From Stromatinia cepivora (Eukaryota; Ascomycota; Leotiomycetes; Helotiales; Sclerotiniaceae): DNA of 64,000 nucleotides. The stretch lies in the NCBI GenBank assembly GCA_014898415.1, contig RCTD01000004.1, forward strand, positions 2,541,001 to 2,605,000. Reading direction: 5' to 3'. The position numbers and the translations under genes were made by a program. Numbering within the stretch: position 1 is the stretch's first letter; every line of letters starts with the position of its first letter. The notes below the pieces were generated by a model. It was not told the DNA's origin, ran no database searches, and saw nothing but the letters and a program-made list of their open reading frames with translations. This document shows, one piece after another, positions 35,106 through 47,290 of the stretch.

Positions 35106-35667
35106 TTCTGCGGGTAGGTACTTCACTTTTGGTTTAGCTTTGACTGAGCTCTTGAAGCAAGAGGGGTGTTACCGACCTGAAAAAATGATCTTTTATTCTG
35201 TTTTCGGGGAAGTGATTTGGTTTGACGATTGCAAAACTTCTTTCGTCGATATCAGTGAAGAAGTAAATACACAGCCCAAGCAAGCTGGTGAGAGTCAACT
35301 ATATTTTGTCTGTTGTTATCACTGACTCGGTGTTATAGCTTTCTTGTAATGTATTTCGAGTTATTGATTGATGTACAAGGAAGGATTTGTTTTGATGGTG
35401 GGAGGTATTTCTTTAGGTTTATATGACAGAAAATATTCTATTCTAGTTGGGTAGTTGGGACGAAGTGTATAAGCTCTTACCCGAAACGCTAGCGCGTAAT
35501 CACGTGATAGTATTCACTCATCTCGCGATTGTTTACTATGGCAGTATTTTTTCACACATGGACCTAAATATTCATAGCAAAGAACTTGACAACTGCTGAT
35601 CATCAGACTTTACTCAACCAACATTTTGATCAATAATTTCTAAAGTGCGTCTACGCCTCTAATCACG
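35106..35667. promoter_or_regulatory. Shared divergent promoter region
   Basis: 562 bases separate the start codons of the Hsp70-like gene (left) and the Zn2Cys6-PHD gene (right), transcribed away from each other. A perfect palindrome ATCACGTGAT (35,499-35,508) contains an E-box (CACGTG), the site class bound by bHLH factors such as Cbf1. A CGCG-containing stretch lies next to it. No TATA box stands out. Confidence 0.5.
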
Positions 35668-38135
35668 ATGGCTCAAAACCCTTCTGCTACTTCTAAAGCA
35701 AAATGGCTCGATAATCATATTGTTCATTTGCTCTCCTGGGTAAATTTTATTATTGAACACAAAAATTTCAAATTCGAGGAGACTGTGGCTGCTCACCTCA
35801 AACAGAAGTGTGAGGCAGATTATACTCTTAATCAGATTAATCGAAAGCTTGCACGGTTGTTGGAAAAATTTGGCGGGCGCAAGGATGGCACTCATACTTA
35901 CAAAATCCTACTGAAGGAAGGTTACATCTGCTTGGTTAACCTTTCGGCTGAAATGACGAGCCAGATTGAGCTCGCTTGTAAAGATTTAGAGACTGCATTC
36001 CGTCGAAATCAAGAGCCGCCAAGGAGATCTACTCGCAGTGGTTCAGAGTTTAAAACAAATAGCATCAAAGACGATCAGGCCAAAGCTGAACAGGCAGCTC
36101 TCATACAAGAACAACAGAATCAGAATACTTACAACCAAAATCATTCGAAAACTCCGACCAAACTTAGGATAAAGGAGGTCAGCTTTGCTCCAGATGTACC
36201 CCAGCACGCCGCAAAGCGAAGGAAACCCGATGTTCGTTCTTTCCCAATTTCACAATCTGCTATCCATTCAAAGATAAACTGACGATGAACAAAACAGCGC
36301 GAACCGACCTCTTCACCTGATCCCCTTGCGCGAAATTATTTTTCACTTCCCGACACAATCGAAGATAGTCAGGATGAAAATACACAAATCGCCAGTGAGG
36401 ACGGTAGGAATGTCACCAATAGTTCATTGGAGATTCCCGTTGTTGGACAGAAAAATACCAAAACGAGATGTACTTCTTGTCGCCAGAAAAAGAGAGGATG
36501 TGATGGTGGCCGTCCTTCATGTTCGTCATGTATAAAGGGAGGTATCCAACACTGTTCTTATGAAGAAGTAACTGTCGGCTCTAAAGATCGCGGTAAGCGT
36601 CGAAATATTGAGCCATCGGCCCTCGCCGTTGGAAATGATGCAACAGAAGAAAAAACGAGATGCATCTGTGAAAAGACCGATGGACCTACAGACTGGGTTC
36701 AATGCAGACAATGCCGTGTATGGCAGCACTGCATTTGTGTTGGCGTGGACCTCATAGAAGCGAAGACGATGGATTACTTGTGCAAAGAATGCAGCGCCAA
36801 GGCCCACAATACGAAGTTGGAGGAAATAGAACCACCATTCAGAAGCGGAGATGTGGGCATTCAGACTAATAGTGGAGTGCAAAGCGATAATTTACTGCTT
36901 GGCCTAGCGAGGGAACAAATCTCACTTCTACAAGCGGCACTAAGAAATAAAACTATCAGGCTACGGGAGTCAGAACAGGAGCGAGGTTATTTTGAAAGAG
37001 AGGCGCGGCGTCTGAGGTCAAACCGAAAGCAGTTGGAGGAGCAGTCCCCCGAGTATCTCCTGGATCAAAGGGACAGGGAAATCATAAGATTGAACAAGGA
37101 GTTAGAGGAACTGAAGAACTCATCACGATTCACGAAACTCGGTACTTCATCTCACGAAGTCTTCAACCAAAATACCATTGAAAGGATTAACGATGAACTT
37201 TGTATAATTGAGCAACTGCCATATAGGAATGATCCAGTGACCGTACCCTTTCGATTGGATCGACACAAGGAGCTAGAAGATATTCTTTCCAAAACTTTCG
37301 AACGAGGTGATTCACCCATGCAAGTTGCTGAGGATCTTCAGGCCAGTATTGGATCAATGAATACGCTCGTAGTTTTGAGGGCATTGACAGCATGCTGCCT
37401 AAGGATTTGGGTCTATGAGTCTGATTTCCCCATAATTGACGGGCCATCTTCGGAATATCTAGCAAAGATGCGAGAGATTTTGGTAACCACAGGTGAGCGC
37501 AATGTGTCCCAGTGAAAATCAAATGGATAGTAGCTAATTAAATTTCAGATGGAATTGCCGCAGCGAGGAATCTTGATTTGGCTACCCGGCATACAATGAT
37601 TATGAACGACGACTTTGCATGGAAATTCATCGAACCTGAAGCGCAACGTTTGACTGTACGATTCTCCAATATTATGGCGCCATTATTCTCCAAAAACCCC
37701 AACGGTAAAATTGGCTGGAATTGGAACAGTGTCTCAACATGGAACGATGACGAGGAAATATGGAAAGACCGACAATCTCGACTCTACAGTCTGTTTCGAG
37801 AAGCATTGATTATTAAAGCAGAATCTACCTTGAATCTCAAGGATTATGAGATGGTGACTTTTGCACCAGGTACTCCGTATGATCACCATTCCATGACTGT
37901 TGAAACTAGTAATGGCATGGTTGGCGAGGAAAGAAATGATGATTCTGTTGTTGAATTCTGTATTCAGCCGGCGGTTTATGTGTATAATAAGGAGAGTTTG
38001 GCGGATAATGCCATTAGCTCTGCATTTTCATCTGCGTCGCGAAATTTTGTGCATAATTCTGGTCGGAGGAAACCTGGACTGAGGCCATCTATTAAGGCTG
38101 CTGTGATTCTAAGGAAAAGCGATAGGAGTTCTTAA
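35668..38135 (+). CDS. Regulator with Zn2Cys6 and PHD fingers
   Basis: Exons 35668-36231, 36298-37492, 37549-38135; 781 residues. Intron 1 (66 nt) removes two in-frame TGA codons and has a CTGAC branch site; intron 2 (56 nt) has GTGAGC and TTTCAG. Domains: an N-terminal helical region (about 10-100, Trp13 and LNQINRKLARLLEKFGG) that could be a helix-turn-helix; a Zn2Cys6 cluster C246-X2-C249-X6-C256-X6-C263-X2-C266-X7-C274; a PHD finger C310-X-C312-X11-C324-X2-C327-X4-H332-X2-C335-X14-C350-X2-C353; a coiled coil (about 380-460); and an uncharacterised C-terminal 300 residues. Zn2Cys6 domains bind DNA and PHD fingers usually read histone H3 tails, so the inferred role is a chromatin-reading transcription factor. 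The donor of intron 1 (GTTCGT) is the weakest point of the model; without that intron the N-terminal part would be a separate gene. Confidence 0.8.
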
Positions 38136-38519
38136 GTTTCTTTTTGAGAGAAGCAAGTCTTCTTGGTAGTTTTAAAGAAGCAGTGCTGAGACTGTCAACA
38201 CAGCCAGCTAAGGATTTTTAAGGTCATCATCATGCAAGAAGGACGGTTGACCGATGGAGAGTAGCTACCTGAAAAATCGATGAATTTACACTCCTGGGTT
38301 CTTAGTCTCCTAGAATAGTTGCCAATATATATGGATGATAGCGAAGCCTAGCTTCTAATAACTCTTGTAACTTCGTGCGACTGCAACAGTGAACGTTTCT
38401 CTTATTTTGAGCTTTTTTTCGACATCCCATATAGGGAGAAAGAAATCTTGAATTGAAATAAGACAGAATGGCTTTTCTCGCTTTTCCATTCTCGATCTGA
38501 TCAGAGCAATCGGTTTTTA

Positions 38520-38768
38520 AATGATCTGAATGTTAATTATACGTGTTTGATATATGGGGGAACGATGAGTTTGGCGATGGGTTGGTATGCGGTTGGTGCG
38601 AGGAAATGGTTTGAGGGGCTGAGGATTAATGTGGAGTATTTGATTTATGGGGAGGGGGATGTGAATGGGAATGGGCATAGAGGGAAAGCTGTTCAAGGAG
38701 GGGAGAAGAGGGAATTGGGATTGGATGGATCGGATGTGACGGGGAGGAAGGAGTTGGATGGGTGGTAA
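38520..38768 (+). pseudogene. Relic of an amino-acid/choline-type permease C-terminus
   Basis: The frame reads NDLNVNYTCLIYGGTM, then MSLAMGWYAVGARKWFEGLR and INVEYL. This is the pattern of the last membrane helix and tail of fungal APC-family permeases (NYT...YGG...WY...ARKWF.GP..NVE). No upstream helices are present: sequence before about 38,480 has no transporter-like frame. It is thus the 3' end of a deleted or decayed gene. The Gly-rich, frame-open tail beyond residue 35 is probably not original coding sequence. Confidence 0.5.
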
Positions 38769-39051
38769 ATTGGGGAATAGGACGGAAGTGATGATGATTT
38801 GGTTGGGCTTTTCACCTCAGCGTTCATCTAAACACATCAACGGATAAAATAAGCGTTCTCCCATCTTTTCAAGCACATTATCAAAGTTTTGAGAGACAGT
38901 GGTACCGAAAACATGGATCAGCGCTTCACTATAGATAGTACGTTATACGCATGAGTTTATCGCGTTTCTAGACTGATTCGATTTGTTATTTTGATTTCTA
39001 ACTATCTTTTCTATTGTCGACTTTTTGAACATTTATTTTCGTATCTAGTTG

Positions 39052-39493
39052 CAGGGCTGGGTAGACCCGGGGTATTTTTTCAAAGGGTATCTATCACCTT
39101 GTTCTGCTTCTACAGGGTAGGGTAATAATTTATGAAACGTGGTTGCAATTGGGTACCGGGTATTCAGGGTATATTATATATAGTTTGAGTACTGCGAAAT
39201 TGGTTGGAATAAGAAAATTTGAAGATGTTTGAAGCTTATTTTCTGAAATATCATGTGATATCATGTGATAAAAGTTATGTGACGGGGTTGTTATATGATC
39301 GATTTTGGTTGTTATTATGATTGGGAATAACTTCAAGCTCGGATGGTTATTATTGGATGATCACATGGTTTATATCTGTGGGTAACCCGGCACCGCCGAT
39401 TTTCAAGAGTAATACCCTGCAAAACCTATGCGGGGTAGGGTAATACCCTATAGGGGTCAAATATCCTGGGTAGGTTACAGGTGCCTGGCCCTG
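39052..39493. mobile_element. hAT-type MITE 1, 442 bp
   Basis: Begins CAGGGCTGGG and ends with the near inverse CCTGGCCCTG. Flanked by an 8-bp duplication with one mismatch, TCTAGTTG (39,044-39,051) and TCTAATTG (39,494-39,501). It has no coding capacity. Subterminal GGGTA motifs repeat near both ends. Length, ends and 8-bp duplication fit non-autonomous hAT elements. Confidence 0.75.
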
Positions 39494-42400
39494 TCTAATT
39501 GGGGGTTAGTGGTATTGCTGAAGCCTTTAGCTACTGTTGTTACTAACAAATTTCGTCGTCTTCATGTCCCTTGTTTCCCTTTCTCATCTTACCCCATCTC
39601 AAAGTTCTTATCGAACCTTACCCAATTATCCCCGATCGAATAAAAAGCAAGAGTTCTATATAACTGAAACATATAGAACACTGTATTACTAGTATTCAAC
39701 TTCATTATTAATGCAATATACGCAATCCAGTCTATCTGGATCGTTATCCAAGCGGGAGATGACTGGGGGTTTTATGTATTCCTCGTTTAAATTTTTAGCG
39801 AGGTGCTGCTACCCTGATCTAGTTATTCATCCCGGGTAGAGTTTGCATAACCAATTACATATGCATCATTTTTTTGTTCAAAAACAAAAAGAAATGATAG
39901 GGAGCTTTAGATATCGTATCCTGCATCCAATTATGATTTCTATGTGTCCTGACTCGAAAGGAGCAATGCGACCCTGTTTTCTACTCATGCCATGCTCGCT
40001 CAGCTTGATTACTTGGAAGTTCGCCTATGATAACTGTATCATAGGGTTGTGACAATGAATCCTCAAATATAGTTACTATCCATAATCTAATTTCTATTAT
40101 TGTTTCATCGACTCTGAACACCGTGACCTTTTGGTTATGCTCGACCCCGAAGCTTCAATGGTATGATACTTATTACCTAGTTTTGGCTCAGGTCCGCTGG
40201 CATTTGGCTCAGTCATTTGATGTTCACGTTACCGCAATTAGAACATCATCGTTAAATGTAAGATCTTACTAAAGTGTAACTAGTATCCAGCTTTGACTTA
40301 TCCAGAAGTTTCGGCCATTTCTAGAAGTCCCATTACGACCTTCTCTCTTTCATATTACTTGAATGAGTTTGTACTCATTATGAATTTACTCTTCAATAAC
40401 GAATAGTTTTGATAATCTTCCAATCTCAATTGATTAACAAACACGTTATCCAGGTACTAGATTAGTTCACTTCTGGAGAAAGCCTAGAGAACAAAAGATT
40501 CAATAACGCTTAGAGCTGATGGTGGCAAGAGTATGACTAGAGAATGAATGATAGTGGTGGGTCTTTCTGTCCAATGATGACATTATAATTCATACGGTTT
40601 TCGATGGAACTTGTGGACTATACATAGGCATTGATTGACCGGGGGATTATTAAGATATATACCAAGAAACTCAGGGTATCATCGTCATTCCCTGGACAAG
40701 AAAAGTGTTGTCATTATACCACGCCCCTCGAAGACTCGAAAGAATATTTCATCATCACTCTCATTCCCAATTTCTACTTCCAACTTCTATAATTGTTGAC
40801 ATTTCTTTGTTCCGTTCATTCTACTCATTACGTTTCTCCCTCCGTCCTCAAGACACCCGACCGGAGATATAGGGAACTACAACTAAGAAAAGCAAGCTCT
40901 TTACTCTGACATGAAAAACTCAGTTGTGATATTTGGCTAGTTAATTTAGTGATACATAATGAGCAGTTCCCAGAGCCTTTTATATCTGAAATTCAAAAAC
41001 CCAAGTCAAAAGTCGCAAGCTTCCACTCAATATTTCAACCAACCAAAATGCATATGTCTCACATGAAAATTTCCATCTAAATCCCTATCATATCATTTTC
41101 AACTCTTTGTCACTCGACTCTTATCTACACCTCACCCAAGCACCAATTTTTACCCACGTTCTATATAAAACCCCTTCCTTTGAAACCCTTTTCAAGCTTC
41201 TTAAACAAACAGGGATGAGCTGCAAGGATTGCATGGTCTCTGAAGCTGTGGTGTCGTCCCTGAACTTTCATATCTGAAGTAATTTCTCCTTAGTATATGT
41301 TTCCTAGATTTACTCTCGGTATTGGCTCATGAGATGTTCCTAAATCCTGATGTTATCATTTGCAGAATATGAATTATTGCTGTCAGCCTCTCACTAAAAG
41401 CTGGGCGCTGCCGCCAAGTGCTTTTTCTGCTAATTGAAGAATATCTATCACCACTACTTCGTTACTATCAGAATTAGTTGCTTTCTTATATCATTCTCTT
41501 CAGACATAACAACCTTACTCACCATCATCATCTCACTGCCTCTTCACAAAGAATCTTAATCATATTTCTCAAAGCACATCAAATCTCAAATCCAATCAGG
41601 GGACCCAAAACCAAAGGCAACCCGGAGCCCATAATTTGGTACCTCATGTATAAGAAAATTTCCATACAAAAACAAAACAAGTTCAAACGCATAGAAGACT
41701 TTTATATCCCAACTAAATCTATGTTCTCAAACGTCCCACCTTGTCCAACCGCGAGCTAAATTCTCATCCTCATTAATCTCCATCTATATAAACCTCTTGC
41801 ACTTCCCTCTGAACTCCTCTACACTTATCGGAATTGCAAAGTACTCCATCCGATTAGAAATTACAAAAATATACATGGCTTCTCGCTTAATTACACCTTG
41901 TTGCCCCTCCGAATAATAAAGAAATAGATTCTAAATCTTTTTACGCAGAATCGTATATCAACTAGGACTTGACGGTGATAAGCGTTGAGTAGTGTCAATA
42001 AAAACGCTTCCTACGATAATGGTGATTTCTACCGTCACTCTCCTATTTCCATCGCTCCTTCAATCTCCTTCAAGCTGCAGACTTACAATTCGGCTACACA
42101 CGTCTTTCAACTTCCAGCTAATACCCCAACCCCAGTATCACGAATCTCTGTCACATCTGGCGAACCACTGCAAATTCCAAACGCAAAACCTCGCAGTATC
42201 TCTTTTAGAAGATTATTCATCATTCAATGACGAAAAGAACCCTAAAACCCCCAGCCCTTTTATGTTACAACTTTCGCCTCCTAGACTAGTCTTCCTATCC
42301 ATTTTATAATCTGGCACAACCAAATTCTTCAACCTACATCACACAGAAGGAAACTTGGACCATCAAACTTGTTATCAAATCCAACTATATCCAAGCATTT

Positions 42401-43102
42401 GTCTCATCCCCCATCCCACCACCCATATAAACACCTGTGTTTCTGTTCAAGGTCCGCACAACGTTCATTACCAAACTTCATGCACAACAAAAGGATCTAC
42501 GAGTAAATTAATGATTATCTCTTATCAAAAAAATTATGATTACTTTGTTGATGACACTCTGTATCTAGATGCTGATATATTCATAAACGTTCTGAACTAT
42601 ATATATCAATGAGAGAATAGTGATTTTCGCTGTCGATTATGCCACACTTAATTATCATCTCAACTTATACCATTCAACAATTGCCCATCATCGCTCTCGC
42701 TCCCATTTTTTTACTATCATCATCATCCCTTATTACCCGTTATTTTTCTTACCCAAACTCTCTATACTCTCCCAATCTCTAAACCCTCTCCACTCATTTC
42801 TAGATTCCCAATAATATTATCTTCAACAAACCTCAAACCCATAATTGATCCATCTGGCAAATAAATTGTCATTAATGAAATAAAACATATAACTCGCAAG
42901 ATTTTTATATCAGCGAACCTCAAGATACGGATACGCCTTCTAGTTTTAGGCCTGGTGGTGGAAGAATAAGTCAATAGCCGATCTGGAAAATAATGAGTAT
43001 AACAGAAGGTCTCCCATCTGATTATCAGTCCAACTATATCAAATTTTCAGTCTCCTAATACTTTCTTCAGCTTTCCTTCCTCATTCTGCCCTTTCCTAAC
43101 TA

Positions 43103-43126
43103 CCCCCCCCCCCCCCCCCCCCCCCC
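43103..43126. repeat. Poly-C tract, 24 nt
   Basis: Uninterrupted C run flanked by AT-rich sequence. Its exact length may be an assembly estimate. Confidence 0.9.
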
Positions 43127-43766
43127 GACCACCAAACCCAAACTCCCACAAAACACACAACTAAAAACTATATAAACCATCATCTTCCCTCTATTTAATG
43201 ATCAAAGTACATCAAATAACAAAATGAAGAACCACAAATGGTTTTTGTAACGTACGTATGTAATGTACAATTAACGCTCAAAAATATCTTCTGAATAAAT
43301 ATTTGAATACCCATTTTATCAGACGTAGGTTCTCTATACAATTCTCTACATACAAAGAATATTAGTACTATCAATCCAAATCATAATCACTGTCCCCAAG
43401 TAACTCCTGCCATCTAATTCATTCCAATATCAAAACTGATTAATATCTCTAAACTTCCTTTTCATTCCGATATTAATATTCTGAATAAATCTTTATATTC
43501 CCATATAAATATCTTCATTTGTTTGTACCTATCTTGAAATTATCTTTCTTCCTCAATTCCTAACTTTGTATTAGACAAGCTACCTTGAGATTTATACTGA
43601 TAGAAAATACTTACTGTGTTATTTATTCATACTTCTACTAGCTTTCTCAGGACCTCCTCACTGGCGCCTCGTTGCAAGATTCAACTATCTGCTCAAGAGA
43701 CAAAAAGTACGCTTTCCTCGCTTACTCCAATCAACCCCATTATCAATCATCCTCGCTTATTTTCTC

Positions 43767-44115
43767 CAGGGCTGGGCAAAGGGTAGAGCATACCCGAGGT
43801 AATCTAGAGTGAAATTAGCCGAAAAGCCATTCTATTGAAGCTCTACAAAAGTAATTTATTTTATAAAATCCATAGATCTATAGTATATAAGGTTATATAT
43901 TAGATGAAGATATAATAATAATCAAAGAATATTGAAAATCTTGATCATATGATTCGATATCACATGACTAACCTATCTTATAATTATCCGAAATACTATG
44001 GAACCCTAGCATTCGACAGTATCTCCGGGTAACTATCCTATAAAATCCTTACAGAGTAGAATAACCACCCCAAAGAGGCCAAATACCCCAGATAGAGTAT
44101 AGATGCCCAACCCTG
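43767..44115. mobile_element. hAT-type MITE 2, 349 bp
   Basis: Terminal inverted repeats CAGGGCTGGGCA and TGCCCAACCCTG (one mismatch) and a perfect 8-bp target duplication ATTTTCTC (43,759-43,766 and 44,116-44,123). Same family as MITE 1 by ends and by internal TACC/GGTA motifs and a CATATGAT/CATGTGAT-like centre. Non-coding. The perfect duplication indicates a younger insertion than MITE 1. Confidence 0.85.
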
Positions 44116-45256
44116 ATTTTCTCCAATCGCATTCCTTTCCATTTATTCCTCCTACATCTCCAACCCAAAACAAACTATAAACCCCCCAGCTTCCTCCTTC
44201 AATCACACTCCAAACACAATGCAATTGACCAAATCCAATAGCTCATATTCGCAGCCATTATCATAATCTTCTCACACTCATACAAGAACTTACACTCAAA
44301 CCCCATCTTACCTTCACCATCTTATCAAGCTCGTAATCCTAAGTTCAAGTAGAAACTTCCTCTTGCTATTTGGCGCAGAATCTATACTATCATCGAATAC
44401 TATCATCAAGAGTTATTATCAAGAATAATCATTAAAAGTTAACCTACAATATTATTCTAATAATAACAATCATTATACATCTAATTATTATCAATATTTC
44501 CCTCAATAACTTCTTATCAATCAATTATTATCTCGTAATTATCACATTAACCTTATTCATGTAGTTATGTAGTCATCTACAATTTTCCTCAGATCTCCAT
44601 CTCCATCTCCATCTCTAATCTCCAATCTCCCATTTCCTCCTCATAGTTTTAGTTTATGATCCTTATCCTTTTATCTCACCCATCTCCTCTCCTCTCATCT
44701 CACAACATATTAACCCTTAAATCGACCCGGCCCTCAAATTGAATCGAATCCAATCCAATCATCCTTCTCATCCTTCTCTTCTCATGTCATACTGTTCCAT
44801 TTTGATCTCGTCATTTGCACCCGACTTCGCTTACCCCATCCCATTCCCTTGCCAGTGCGTGCATCGCAGACTTCATACCCTTTTCCCGTTCCCTTAGAAT
44901 AAATCGCAGAAACACACAGACGCCCAAAAAGATCTCACACATCTCATATAATACATACCACATCCAGTACAATGCATTTAAATTTTCGTTCTAAAATCTA
45001 TCAGTCAGCCAGTCAGACGGTTATCAAGTGTACATACATACATAGCAATGTAAAGTACAACTTTAGTACCGTCCGACATTGCGACTAATATACGACAATA
45101 TAACATTTCTCTGCTCTATCCCTCGTCCAACCATCAACAATCATCCCACATTACATTCTCCCTCCCGACAAATCCTCCCATATCTCAATCTCCTCAGTCA
45201 CACCACTCAACAACTGCCCTCCCAGTGCGAGCAAACACAAATACCCGTGCATCTGT

Positions 45257-47290
45257 CTAACCAGCATGTTCCACAATCTCACTCCTAACCTTCCCATCTT
45301 CAATCCAAGTCCTCAATTGTTCCGGCAATGGCACCTCCTTATAATCACCCTCACCCTCTTCACTTTCCAAATCCGGTAGTAGTACATTAACACTACTACA
45401 TTTACTCGTGAAAACCTCTGTATTCAAACTTTCCTTGCCCAAGTAAATTTGCGCCCCGTCAACCTGATCCATCATAATTGTTGGTAATGTCCCCAATACC
45501 TGAAGCGCAAAATTTTGTGCTTTGATAACATCGATTGATGAAACAAGACTCTCGATTATTAAGGAAAGACGAGGAGAGTTATCAATAGAAATTGCGTTTG
45601 CTTTTCCTTTAATTATGATTGTAGTTTTTGAGCAACGGGAAATGAGGATCGAATGTGAAATTGAAGCTTCGATTTCAATTGGAGAGGATTCATTTTCGTA
45701 GTTTTCCTTTTAGCAAATATTAGTATCTCCATACCCTTACTCAATGGCAAAACAACTTACAATAAACCACTTATTACCCTCCAACTTCTTAACAGGGGGT
45801 TTCTTAGTTCTCATACTCTCTGGCTTAGGTTTCTTTCCAGGAGCAGGACTCTTGCCACGGTTCGAACTAATACTGGATTGACTATCACTTCTAGTAGGAA
45901 CAGTAGCACCTGCTCTCAAAGAAGGATTCTTATGTGTCATTTGTTCAGCATTAACTTTGCGTAATCCCTTTGTAACATCTGCTCCCTTATTCAATTCTGA
46001 GAAAACTGCTCCTAATCCAGCACTTGCATCTCCTTGCTTTGGTGCAGGTTTTGCTGGAATGTCGTCGAAAACTGGTGGTGGAGGTGGTGGTGGTGGTGGT
46101 GGTGCAGCAGCTCCTCCTGTAGCAGCCTTTGGATGAGGGGCGGGAGGCGCTGGAGCCTTCGAATCTACTTCGTTGATTGCATCTTCTAAATCTGCTCCCT
46201 TTGGATTCCATGGGATACCATTCGGGAAATTATTCTTAGCATATTCGCTAAGATCTTTGAAGATTTGATAAAATGCTTGAATCCATTCGACTTGTTTTGC
46301 GTCTCTGTGAAGAGAAATTAGTGGCAGTCGATAATATCTCAATAGAATTAACCTACTTCTCCTTGAACTCCTTCAATACTCTATTTCCATAGTATTGCGC
46401 CGATCCCAATGATTCATCAACATGTTTATATGGTTTATTATCCATTGTAACCCAAGCAAGTACACCAATACTTTCTGAAACAGCACTGAGATTATTGAAA
46501 TATGGTGATCCACGATTGGACTTTCGAATATCATCAACGGCAGTAAATGAATCTTGAAGTGGTTTGATGAGTTTTTGAAATGGTTCATCTTGCATACCAG
46601 GTTTCTTCGCCTTTGTAGTAATTAAAATATATCTTCGCTGTCCGACAAATGCTTTCAATACACCGGATGCCTGTTCAGTAAATGTTAGCATATATTTCTA
46701 AATCCCCTCAATTGAATGACGCTTCGCTGACCCTCCGGGGGCCACTGCCGTGGAGGCAGACTAATTGGATTGAAAATATTCGAGCGCAGCGAGCTATGGG
46801 GGTTTGGGGGCTTGCCCCCATGATAAAACCCTTTATCAATCAAATATTTAATCCAAATGATATGGCGCTTCGCTGACTCTCTAGTATCGATACCCCCCAT
46901 CCTCAACTTAGGCCACTGCTGCAAAAGCAGGCTATCTGAAGGAAAAATAAACATCCAAAAACCTACCTGTTCCGCAACAACCCCACCAATCTCATCACTA
47001 AGATTAACATATTTCTTCACAGGCCCCTGAATGAAAGCATCGAATTCCCTAACCGATCCAGGAACCGGATCTTCGACAATGGTTTTAATAGTCGGAGCTA
47101 CAACTGTAGGGGGAGGAGTAGCGGCTTGTACGATAGGAGAAGCGACGCTTGTTGTACCATTTGTTTTGGGAGTACTGGGAGGGGGAATGGTGGATGAGGC
47201 TATATCTTCTAAGCGTGAGGTTGCGGCTTCGAGTCTGGAGATTATGAAGGTTAGTTCGTTGCTGGTTATTCGAGGGTCGATTAACGACAT
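45257..47290 (-). CDS. CAP: Adenylyl cyclase-associated protein (CAP/Srv2)
   Basis: Minus-strand gene with exons 47290-46967, 46670-46357, 46304-45761 and 45706-45257; 543 residues, normal for CAP. CAP binds actin monomers, helps cofilin recycle actin and in fungi links Ras signalling to adenylyl cyclase. Visible parts: N-terminal cyclase-binding coiled coil (ISRLEAATSRLEDIASS, about 18-34); helical folded domain to about 260, containing AFVGQRRYILITTKAKKPG and AWVTMDNKP; a run of ten prolines (281-290) for profilin or SH3 binding; a WH2 motif with LRKVNAEQMTHKNPSLR (327-343); a basic Pro-rich linker; and the C-terminal beta-helix CARP domain (about 385-543, beginning KWFIENYENE across the last splice). 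All introns are GT-AG and in phase. Intron 1 (296 nt) is exceptional and is listed separately. Confidence 0.92.
46671..46966 (-). repeat. Hairpin-rich GC-rich intron 1 of CAP, introner-like
   Basis: Donor GTAGGT, branch GCTAAC and acceptor ACAG frame a 296-nt intron, five times its neighbours. Inside (sense strand) are a perfect hairpin GGGGGCAAGCCCCC; two copies of a module made of a CTGC-loop-GCAG hairpin, CAGTGGCC and GTCAGCGAAGCG; and an inverted pair around GGATTAAATATT and AATATTTTCAATCC. The intron has no stop in the reading frame entering from exon 1. Such structured, repeat-built introns resemble introner-like elements known in other ascomycetes. Confidence 0.6.

Larger units (their letters stand above)
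38136..45256. other. Gene-poor region with MITEs and a gene relic
   Basis: About 7 kb without an intact gene. It holds the permease relic, two hAT-type MITEs and a C tract, each listed separately. Other open frames (up to 105 residues, near 41,500-42,600) begin at non-ATG codons or lack motifs. Pyrimidine-rich stretches at 44,580-45,200 look like untranslated or promoter sequence. Confidence 0.5.

Noticed and set aside
41160..41440. Possible small RNA or spliced non-coding transcript (TATATAAAA, then CTGA boxes and a GTATAT...TTTGCAG pair)
   Set aside because: No paired C and D boxes, no guide complement I can support and no fold recognised; kept only as a note.
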